Shown here piece by piece: positions 1 to 5,193 of a DNA stretch of 6,016 bases. The position numbers and the translations under genes were made by a program. The number at the start of each line of letters is the position of its first letter. The first letter of the stretch is position 1. The notes beneath the pieces were generated by a model, which was not told the DNA's origin, did not search any database, and saw only the letters and a list, made by a program, of their open reading frames with translations. Source of the stretch: JACDAS01 sp046262415 (GTDB taxonomy: Bacteria; Actinomycetota; Thermoleophilia; Gaiellales; Gaiellaceae); contig JBHEMU010000041.1 of the NCBI GenBank assembly GCA_046262415.1, positions 1-6,016 of the forward strand. Reading direction: 5' to 3'.

Positions 1-771
1 CCCCTCGGGCGGCGCCGGCACCCGGAGCGGTGCAGGAGGCGGCTCGTCGCCGCCCTCGTCGAAGCTCCGCTCGGCAAGCGCCTGCAGGGCCGCGAGCGCC
101 CCGGCGGCCTGCGCCCCGCGGGCGGTTACGAGCAGCTCGTGTCCCCGCCGGGCCCCGAGCGTTGCCAGCGCGTTGAGGCTGCGGGCCGACCCCGGCCCGC
201 GCCCCGAGGTCACATTTGTCACTTCCACCACGGCGTCGAACTTCGCCGCCGTCTGCACGAAGCGGGCGGCGGGCCTGGCGTGGAGGCCGAGCGGGTTCGT
301 GAGCTCGAGCCGAAGCGTCAGGGCCTTTCCCGCGAACCCCGCCTCCCCCGCTTCGGGCTCGGCCGATCCCAGGTGGGTAACCTTCGGCTCCAGGCCCGAG
401 CGCGCTTCCGCCGCCACCTCGGCGAGCGGCGCGCCGATCTTGGCGGAGACGGCTGCGGCGACCGCGCCTTCGACGAGCGGCGCCTCGCAGAGGAGGACGC
501 CCCTGCGCCGCTCCGGCGCGAGCAGGTCGAGCGCCAGCTCCGCGCTCAGGACGGCGCTGCCGAGATCCATCAGCACGAGCACGCCGTCGCCCGCGTCCGC
601 GCGCTCGATCGCCGCCGCGACCAGCGCCGCATCGGTTCCGAGCGGGCGTTCCGGCAGGTCGAGGCCCCCGGCAGGCTCGATCGCCACCTCGTCGCCGCCC
701 ATGCCGCGCGCCAGCTCGACCACACCCTCTGCGAGCGACGCGCTGTGCGAGACGATCACGAGCCCGACCAC
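1..771 (-). CDS. dhaM: PTS-dependent dihydroxyacetone kinase phosphoryl-transfer subunit DhaM (3' end cut by window edge)
   Basis: DhaM relays phosphate from PEP, via Enzyme I, to the ADP bound on DhaL, which then phosphorylates dihydroxyacetone held by DhaK in the cytoplasm. The 257 visible codons show two domains. Residues 1-~125 are a mannose-type EIIA domain: it begins MVGLVIVSHSASLAEGV with the phosphorylatable His at residue 9, and has MDLGSA at 68-73 and APLVEG near 97-102. Residues ~150-240 are an HPr domain with the active-site motif GLHARPA, His at 164. A Pro-rich linker (PPPAPLRVPAPPEG) then runs off the edge. In E. coli DhaM the same order is followed by an Enzyme I N-terminal-like domain; whether it is present here cannot be seen. 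The GTG start at 771 puts His at position 9, as in E. coli DhaM. It lies 2 bp after the glpC stop and has no clear Shine-Dalgarno, so translation is probably coupled to glpC. Family recognition is from remembered similarity; confidence is high. Confidence 0.93.
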   Translation of the reverse strand, partial: MVGLVIVSHSASLAEGVVELARGMGGDEVAIEPAGGLDLPERPLGTDAALVAAAIERADAGDGVLVLMDLGSAVLSAELALDLLAPERRRGVLLCEAPLVEGAVAAAVSAKIGAPLAEVAAEARSGLEPKVTHLGSAEPEAGEAGFAGKALTLRLELTNPLGLHARPAARFVQTAAKFDAVVEVTNVTSGRGPGSARSLNALATLGARRGHELLVTARGAQAAGALAALQALAERSFDEGGDEPPPAPLRVPAPPEG

Positions 772-773
772 GG

Positions 774-1976
774 CTACAGGCCGTACGCGCGGTGGAGCAA
801 CTCGACCGGGTGCACGGAGCGCACGCCGGAACCGTGCTCGATCTGCCAGCGGCACGTCTCGCTGTCGCACACGGCGAGCTCGCTTTGCGCGGCGCGGATC
901 TCCCGGAAGAGCCGCTCGCCCACCGCCATCGAGATCGCGTACTTCTCGCGCTTGAGCCCGTAGGTGCCGGCGATGCCGCAGCACTCGACGTCGAGCTCGA
1001 TCGTGTGCAGCTCGGGGACGAGCGCGAGCAGGTCGAGCGCGGGCTTGCCGATCCCATGTCCGCGCAGCTGGCAAGGTGCGTGATACGGGACCGTGAGCGG
1101 CAGCGGCGCGAAATCGGTGCGGAGCTCGCCCGACCAGTGCAGCCCGAGCAGGTACTCGCAGACGTCGTATGTCCGCTCGCCCACGATGCGCAGATCCTCG
1201 TCCTCCACGTCGAGGATCTCGCGCGCCTCCCGCTTCAGCATCAGTCCGCAGCTCGTCGAGGAGGCGACGACGTCGCAGCCCTCGCGGACATGCGGGGCGA
1301 GCGCGGCGACCAAGCGCCGGACGTAGGCGCGCGCCGGCTCGAAGGCGCCGTTCGACTGCAGCGGCAGGCCGCAGCAGTCCTGGGGCGGCACCACGACGCG
1401 GCAGCCGTTGTGCTCCAGAACCTCCACCACCATCTCACCCAGCCTCGGCTCGTAGTAGTTCGCGCCGCAGCCGTGGAAGTAGACGACCGTGCGCTCGGCA
1501 GGCGGGCTCGAGTGGCGACGTGCCCAGCGCTGGAACGTCCGGCCGGCGAAACGGGGCATCGGAGCCGCCCGGTGGATCCCGAGCGCGCGCTCGGCCAGGC
1601 CGCGGACCGGGCGGCTTCGGAGGGCCCAGTTCGCGAGCGGCGCCACGGGCGTCCCCAGCCGGCCGATCAGGCTCGGCCGGGCGATCAGCTGGTTCCGCAG
1701 CGGTACGCCCCGCTCCTCCCAGAGCCGCGCCCGCGCCCTGGAATTGATCTCGGCGATCTTCACCCCCTGCGGGCAGACCTGGGTGCAGATCCCGCAACCG
1801 GAGCAGTAGTCAACCGAGGCGTCGGGGGAGACGTCGCCGCCGCGGTAGCGCTCCGCCTGCGGGCCGACGTACTTGGGACCGGGAAAGAGCGGGGTCACCT
1901 GGGAGTACGGGCAGTACGTCTCGCAGATCGTGCATTTGACGCAGTGGTCGAGAGAGGCTCGGATGAGCTCCGTCAT
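774..1976 (-). CDS. glpC: anaerobic-type glycerol-3-phosphate dehydrogenase subunit C (iron-sulfur, membrane-anchoring)
   Basis: GlpC carries electrons from the GlpAB dimer to the menaquinone pool and tethers the complex to the membrane. The 400 residues are close to the roughly 396 of E. coli GlpC. Two ferredoxin-type 4Fe-4S motifs lie at the N-terminus: C12, C15, C18, C22-P and C58, C61, C64, C68-P. Two cysteine-rich CCG domains follow. The first has HGC at 168-170 and CCG at 201-203, with a further TSCG at 241-244; the second has C302 and CCG at 332-334, ending near DSETC (C375). No long hydrophobic helix is obvious, so membrane attachment is presumably peripheral. The ATG at 1976 overlaps the glpB stop as ATGA, and a GGAG stands 8 bases upstream (1985-1988). 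The same frame stays open for about 205 codons further upstream, but that part lies over glpB and gives Arg/Ala-rich junk. Related CCG proteins include LutA/GlcF/HdrD types, but the glpAB context makes GlpC the clear choice. Confidence 0.95.
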   Translation of the reverse strand: MTELIRASLDHCVKCTICETYCPYSQVTPLFPGPKYVGPQAERYRGGDVSPDASVDYCSGCGICTQVCPQGVKIAEINSRARARLWEERGVPLRNQLIARPSLIGRLGTPVAPLANWALRSRPVRGLAERALGIHRAAPMPRFAGRTFQRWARRHSSPPAERTVVYFHGCGANYYEPRLGEMVVEVLEHNGCRVVVPPQDCCGLPLQSNGAFEPARAYVRRLVAALAPHVREGCDVVASSTSCGLMLKREAREILDVEDEDLRIVGERTYDVCEYLLGLHWSGELRTDFAPLPLTVPYHAPCQLRGHGIGKPALDLLALVPELHTIELDVECCGIAGTYGLKREKYAISMAVGERLFREIRAAQSELAVCDSETCRWQIEHGSGVRSVHPVELLHRAYGL

Positions 1977-3217
1977 GACGCCCGCTCCAGGATCGCCGAG
2001 GCCGCAGCGTATCCCGTCGCAAGACTGATGCCGTTGCCCGAGCCCTCGCGCCAGGGCACGGCCCCGGCCAGCATCGCTCCGGCGGCGTAAAGGTTGTCGA
2101 AGACAGGTCGTCCCTCCTCGCCGACCGGACGCTGTCGCTCGTCGACGGCGAGGCCGGCGCGGCTCAGAGGCTGCTCCTCGAAGTAGCCCGGATCGAAGCG
2201 ACGGCCGCGCTCCGGTACGCCGGCGACCGGAAGGCCAAAGACGGGCTCGCGCACCTCCCCGTAGGAATCGAGCTCGAGCCCGCCCGCTGCGAAGCCGCCC
2301 GAGGCGAGCACGAACCAGCGGGCGCGATGCGTCACCGTCCGCGCCGCCGCCTGCGCGACCACCGCCTCGACGCGCCCTCCGCTCGTCTCGCCGCCGCTGA
2401 TCTCCGGCCCGATCAGCAGCCGCCCTCCGGCCGCGCGGAACGCCGTCGTCAGCGCCTGGAAGAGCCGCATGCCCGGGATCGAAGGCGGCAGCGTCGGGAT
2501 CTCGAAGACCGGCCGCCCGAGGCGCTCCTGCAGCTCTGACCAGGCGCCCGCCGCCCTTGTCAGACCCAGCACTGCCGGAAAGCCGACCCACTCTTCCGCT
2601 TCCAGCCGCCCTCCGAGCTCGCGCACCAGCGCCGTCCGGAACTCGGCCTGCTCGAAACGGCGTGCGAAGCCGAGCCCGCCCGGCTCCGCGTTGCCGTCCG
2701 GCGGAAGCTCGAGCTCGAGCGCTCTGGCCGACACCGAGGCGGCCTGGCCGAGATTGTCGGCAAGGTAGGCGGCGTAGAAGTCCCTTAGGCCGCGCAGGCC
2801 GACGATCGCGACCGCCCCGCCCCCGCGGAGGTCGCCCGCCGCCATCGTCTCGGGAACCACGGCTGACGGCTTCGCGGCGCCGACGGCCGTCGGCAGGAGG
2901 AAGTTCTCCGCGAGCCCGCCGACGTAGCGCAGCGGCGCGACGCGCTGCTGGAGCCAGTCGACGCTCGCCGCGAGCGCCTCCGGAGGGAGGCCCGCGTAGG
3001 GATGCTCGGGATGGGCCGCGGTGAACTCCGGCAGGGCGCCGGCGGGGCTCTCGACGCGCTCTGGCGCGTAGCCGAGCACGTCGATCGTGCCGCCGCCCAG
3101 GTGCGTGGCTCCCACGCCCTTCGCGACGACGACGACGCGCAGCCCGCTCTCGGCCAGGCGTAGCGCGGCGGTCAGGCCGGCGAGCCCCGCGCCGACGACG
3201 ACGACATCACTGTTCAT
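1973..3217 (-). CDS. glpB: anaerobic-type glycerol-3-phosphate dehydrogenase subunit B
   Basis: GlpB is the flavoprotein partner of GlpA in the three-subunit glycerol-3-phosphate:quinone oxidoreductase, sitting between GlpA and the GlpC iron-sulfur subunit. The protein has 414 residues, against about 419 in E. coli. The N-terminus is a Rossmann dinucleotide-binding fold, VVVVGAGLAG at 5-14, followed by GGGTID at 41-46. Features typical of GlpB then appear: IVGLRGLRDF (138-147), PTLPPSIPGMRL (241-252), FVLASGGFAAGGL (302-314), REPVFGL (323-329), and a C-terminal flavin-binding stretch DNLYAAGAML (374-383) leading to SGNGISLATGYAAA (393-406). The ATG start at 3217 has GGAG seven bases upstream. 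The stop overlaps the glpC start by four bases. The gap back to glpA is 84 bp, the longest inside the cluster. Nothing looks truncated. In sequence alone it could be taken for a generic FAD-dependent oxidoreductase; position between glpA and glpC and the PTLPPS/FVLASG motifs settle it. Confidence 0.95.
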   Translation of the reverse strand: MNSDVVVVGAGLAGLTAALRLAESGLRVVVVAKGVGATHLGGGTIDVLGYAPERVESPAGALPEFTAAHPEHPYAGLPPEALAASVDWLQQRVAPLRYVGGLAENFLLPTAVGAAKPSAVVPETMAAGDLRGGGAVAIVGLRGLRDFYAAYLADNLGQAASVSARALELELPPDGNAEPGGLGFARRFEQAEFRTALVRELGGRLEAEEWVGFPAVLGLTRAAGAWSELQERLGRPVFEIPTLPPSIPGMRLFQALTTAFRAAGGRLLIGPEISGGETSGGRVEAVVAQAAARTVTHRARWFVLASGGFAAGGLELDSYGEVREPVFGLPVAGVPERGRRFDPGYFEEQPLSRAGLAVDERQRPVGEEGRPVFDNLYAAGAMLAGAVPWREGSGNGISLATGYAAASAILERAS

Positions 3218-3224
3218 AGAGCGA

Positions 3225-3228
3225 CTCC
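3225..3228 (-). promoter_or_regulatory. Shine-Dalgarno GGAG of glpB
   Basis: GGAG on the minus strand, seven bases before the glpB ATG at 3217. It lies in the 84-bp glpA-glpB spacer (3218-3301) and shows that glpB initiates on its own ribosome site rather than by stop-start overlap with glpA. The rest of the spacer holds only a weak five-base inverted repeat (AGCTC/GAGCT around 3233-3246) and no convincing promoter or terminator. Confidence 0.6.
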
Positions 3229-3301
3229 AGGCAGCTCAGCGGAGCTCGTGCCGGACTCGCCTCGGAGCCTCTTCGGCCAGACCGGACGCGTAGCGCAGAG
3301 G

Positions 3302-4852
3302 TCACCGGGGCAGGTGCTCGACATCGAGCAGGCCCTGGAAGATCCAGTCGTCGAGCCTCGCCTGACGCAGCTGGTCGCCGTAGAGGATCGGGTGCACGCC
3401 CTTCCAGCGCTCCTGCAGAAAGTCGAGCAGGGCAGCATTCGCGGTCGCGTAGTCGAGCCGCTCGACGCCGTGGAGGATCCCGGTCGCGCGGTAGATGCAG
3501 AAGCCGCCCTGGCACGGCCCCATGCCGAGCCGCAGCGTGCGCCGGATGTCATCGAGGTTGACGGTGCGGCGGCGCTGCATCGCCTCTTCCAGGCGTCGCC
3601 GCGTGATCAGCTCGCACTCGCAGACGATCTCCTCCGCCTGCGGCACCGGCTCGCGCGCCGCGAGGCGAGCGCCCAGCCAGTAGTAGCCGCCCTCCTCCGA
3701 GCCCGGCAGCGGCTCCTCGTGCGTGCGGCACGGTCGGCGCTCCCCGAGACGCGCCGAGACGGCGTCCACGGTCACCTCAGCCATCAGCCGGAAGGTCGTC
3801 GTCTTGCCCCCGGTGATGGTGAGGAAGCCGCCGACGCCGTCGCGCGTTGCGTGGTCGAGCAGCGTGTGCGAGCGGCTGACGTCGCGCGTGTCCGCGACCT
3901 CGGCCTTCGCCTCCTCGAACAGCGGTCGCGCCCCGGCCCAGACCCGCAGGGCACGGGCCTCGCGGAAACGGGGGACGAGCTTCTCCCCGTCGTCGAGCAT
4001 CTGGTCGACCTCGGCCTGAGTGACCTCGAGCTCGTCCGGGTCGGCCACCTTCGTGTCCGTGGTGCCGATCACGCTCACAGTGCGGATCGGCACGAGGATG
4101 TCGCCGTCGGTGGGCAGCTGGCAGCGGTTGACGACCGTGTTCACGAGCCTGTGGTTCATCGCGATCATGATCCCCTTGCCCGGCAGAACGCCGACCTCGC
4201 AGCCCGCCATGGCGGCGATCTGGCCTGCCCAGGCGCCCGATGCGTTCACGACCACCTCGGCGCGAATCTCGAGCTCCTCTCCGGTCAGCTCGTTCCGCAG
4301 GGCCGCACCGCGCACGTCGCCGTCGAGCAGCAGGCGCTCGACGCGGTGGTAGGTGAGGATCCGACCGCCGTGCTCCTCGGTCGAGCGCGCGCAGGCCCAG
4401 ACGGTCTTCCACGCGTCGATCGCCGCGTCGGGGACGGTGAAGGCGCGGCTGATCCGGGGATTGAGGCGAGGCTCACGCTGGAGGGCCTGCGCAGGGGAGA
4501 TCTCCTCGACTGGGATGCCGCACGCGCGGCAGCCGGCGAGGAACGCGTCTCCGTACGCGGGATCGTCCCAGGGCGTGGCGACGAATAGGCCGCCCGTGTC
4601 CTCGATGCAATCGGCGGCGATTCGGCGCAGGACGCGGTTCTCCTCGATGCACTCCCGGGCCGACTGGGGATCCTTGACCGCGTAGCGACCGCCGGAGTGG
4701 AGCAAGCCGTGGAAGCGACCGGTGGTGCCTTCCGCCAGGTCGCCGCGCTCGACGAGGACCGTCGCGAAGCCCCGCATGGCGGCGTCCCGGGCGACGCCGA
4801 CGCCGGTGGAGCCGCCTCCGATGACCAGCACCTCGGTCTCGAGGTCAGCCAC
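3302..4852 (-). CDS. glpA: anaerobic-type glycerol-3-phosphate dehydrogenase subunit A (catalytic, FAD)
   Basis: GlpA is the catalytic subunit that oxidises sn-glycerol-3-phosphate to DHAP. Its 516 residues are slightly fewer than the roughly 540 of E. coli GlpA. The N-terminal FAD-binding fold reads VLVIGGGSTGVGVARDAAMRG (8-28, glycines 12-14 and 17) followed by ERGDLAEGTTGRFHGLLHSGGRY (35-57), the signature of FAD-dependent G3P dehydrogenases. Further family motifs are VVNASGAWAGQIA (201-213), PGKGIMIAMNHR (224-235), IGTTDTK (262-268), WAGARPLF (305-312) and FLTITGGKTTTFRLMA (343-358). The C-terminus carries a BFD-like [2Fe-2S] domain with CxC at C411/C413 and CxxxxC at C447/C452; this domain and the glpBC neighbours separate it from the aerobic single-subunit GlpD. 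The start is GTG at 4852, because no earlier codon makes sense and the Rossmann strand begins at once. No Shine-Dalgarno precedes it, which raises the possibility of a leaderless message. It begins the glpABC-dhaM unit. Confidence 0.95.
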   Translation of the reverse strand: MADLETEVLVIGGGSTGVGVARDAAMRGFATVLVERGDLAEGTTGRFHGLLHSGGRYAVKDPQSARECIEENRVLRRIAADCIEDTGGLFVATPWDDPAYGDAFLAGCRACGIPVEEISPAQALQREPRLNPRISRAFTVPDAAIDAWKTVWACARSTEEHGGRILTYHRVERLLLDGDVRGAALRNELTGEELEIRAEVVVNASGAWAGQIAAMAGCEVGVLPGKGIMIAMNHRLVNTVVNRCQLPTDGDILVPIRTVSVIGTTDTKVADPDELEVTQAEVDQMLDDGEKLVPRFREARALRVWAGARPLFEEAKAEVADTRDVSRSHTLLDHATRDGVGGFLTITGGKTTTFRLMAEVTVDAVSARLGERRPCRTHEEPLPGSEEGGYYWLGARLAAREPVPQAEEIVCECELITRRRLEEAMQRRRTVNLDDIRRTLRLGMGPCQGGFCIYRATGILHGVERLDYATANAALLDFLQERWKGVHPILYGDQLRQARLDDWIFQGLLDVEHLPR

Positions 4853-4924
4853 GGGTCTAGTATCGCAGCCGGTAACGCACCGGCCCTAGCCCGGACTGAG
4901 CAAGGAAAGCGACGAAAGGTGACG
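4853..4924. promoter_or_regulatory. divergent intergenic region with candidate promoters for glpA and the small plus-strand gene
   Basis: These 72 bp are the only non-coding DNA between glpA (leftward) and the small gene (rightward), so if the small gene is transcribed both promoters should be here or close by. The only AT-rich core is TAGTATC at 4858-4864. Read leftward it gives GATACT, four of six matches to TATAAT and six bases before the glpA GTG, the spacing expected of a -10 box for a leaderless message. Read rightward it gives TAGTAT, also a weak -10 match, which would leave a leader of about 55 bases before the ATG at 4925. No convincing -35 hexamer was found for either direction. AAAGG at 4915-4919 stands five bases before that ATG as ribosome-binding site. 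Confidence 0.4.
4868..4884. promoter_or_regulatory. candidate operator: perfect 6+6 inverted repeat with 5-bp spacer
   Basis: GCCGGT at 4868-4873 and its exact reverse complement ACCGGC at 4879-4884 flank AACGC. The dyad is centred about 24 bp upstream of the glpA GTG, just upstream of the proposed -10 core, a position where a bound regulator could block or contact polymerase. It does not identify a regulator family, and six-base arms in GC-rich DNA can arise by chance. It could also be a small RNA hairpin in a leader of the plus-strand gene. Confidence 0.35.
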
Positions 4925-5149
4925 ATGGACGAGCACGAGCACGAGCACGAGCACGAGGGAACCTTCGCCGAAGGCCTGGAGGAGACCGAGCACCACCCCG
5001 AGCGGGAACCGCACGAAGACTTCGCGAGCGAGGAGGAGGGCTCGAAGCACCGCCACGAGGGCAGCTTCGCCGAAGGCGAGGAAGAGATCGAGCACCACCC
5101 CGAGTCGGAGCATCGGGGCACATTCGCCGAAGGGCTGGAGGAAGAGTAA
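4925..5149 (+). CDS. small acidic His-rich FAEG-repeat protein of unknown function
   Basis: I cannot name a function. The 74-residue product is built almost wholly of Glu (27) and His (12), with four Lys/Arg and no Cys, Trp or Tyr, so it is strongly acidic and probably disordered. It opens with an alternating His-Glu run (MDEHEHEHEHEG), which could bind divalent metal ions such as Ni or Zn. Then come four related units centred on Phe-Ala at residues 14, 33, 48 and 67: GTFAEGLEE, DFASEEE, GSFAEGEEE and GTFAEGLEE. HHPE follows units one and three. Spacing 19, 15, 19 shows a 34-residue higher-order repeat. There is no signal peptide or membrane segment. The frame is open upstream to 4697 over glpA, but ATG 4925 is preferred: AAAGG lies five bases before it and the repeat architecture starts there. 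GTG 4919 is an alternative. It is convergent with glpK, divergent from glpA, and ends just before a strong hairpin. The repeat structure makes a shadow frame unlikely. Confidence 0.75.
   Translation: MDEHEHEHEHEGTFAEGLEETEHHPEREPHEDFASEEEGSKHRHEGSFAEGEEEIEHHPESEHRGTFAEGLEEE
4931..4954 (+). repeat. hexanucleotide tandem repeat (GAGCAC)x4 encoding His-Glu dipeptides
   Basis: Four perfect GAGCAC units in a row, preceded by GAC and followed by GAG, encode the alternating Glu-His run of the small protein. The unit is six bases, so gain or loss of copies by slippage would alter the number of His-Glu pairs without breaking the frame. Confidence 0.85.
4958..5146 (+). repeat. 102-bp internal repeat within the small gene (1.85 copies)
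   Basis: Copy one is 4958-5059 (34 codons) and copy two 5060-5146 (29 codons to the stop). Exact shared blocks are TTCGCCGAAGGC (4964-4975 and 5066-5077) and GAGCACCACCCCGAG (4988-5002 and 5090-5104), each pair 102 bp apart. Each copy also holds a second, more divergent FA-containing half unit, so the gene seems to have grown by duplication of a shorter FAEG module and then of the pair. Confidence 0.75.
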
Positions 5150-5154
5150 GAGCG

Positions 5155-5183
5155 GTGGGGCCCGGCCGACGGCCGGGCCCCAC
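5155..5183. terminator. bidirectional intrinsic-type terminator between the small gene and glpK
   Basis: GTGGGGCCCGGCC at 5155-5167 and its perfect reverse complement GGCCGGGCCCCAC at 5171-5183 form a 13-bp, nearly all-GC stem with a three-base loop (GAC). It lies five bases after the stop of the small plus-strand gene and ten bases after the glpK stop on the other strand, so it can serve both convergent transcripts. Neither side has a true U-tract; the minus-strand side is followed by a modestly pyrimidine-rich stretch. Hairpins lacking U-tracts are common in high-GC bacteria. Confidence 0.75.
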
Positions 5184-5193
5184 ACGCAGCTCG

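Noticed and set aside
139..963. Plus-strand open frames of about 260-275 codons opposite dhaM and the end of glpC
   Set aside because: The translations are low-complexity Arg/Ala sequence, while the minus strand gives a clean EIIA-HPr DhaM.
792..2090. A 432-codon plus-strand open frame antisense to glpC
   Set aside because: It shows no motifs and only mirrors glpC codon bias; the minus strand carries a clear GlpC with all cysteine motifs.
1977..2591. N-terminal extension of GlpC by about 205 codons in the same frame
   Set aside because: The extension overlaps the conserved C-terminal half of glpB out of frame and is Arg/Gly/Ala-rich. The ATG at 1976 has a good GGAG and gives the normal GlpC length and start.
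3248..4588. A 446-codon plus-strand open frame antisense to glpA
   Set aside because: Its product is Arg/Ala/Val/Leu-rich with no recognisable domain, and it lies wholly opposite and around the well-supported glpA. Long antisense open frames are expected in GC-rich coding DNA.
4853..4892. Larger dyad formed by two CTAG sites (4857-4860 and 4886-4889) around the inner palindrome
   Set aside because: The outer pair is centred about three bases away from the inner dyad and its flanks match only with a gap, so it is not a clean extended palindrome.
4697..4924. Upstream extension of the small plus-strand gene by 76 codons
   Set aside because: This part is antisense to the glpA 5' end and lacks the Glu/His repeat composition. 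ATG 4925 has AAAGG at suitable spacing and coincides with the start of the repeats.
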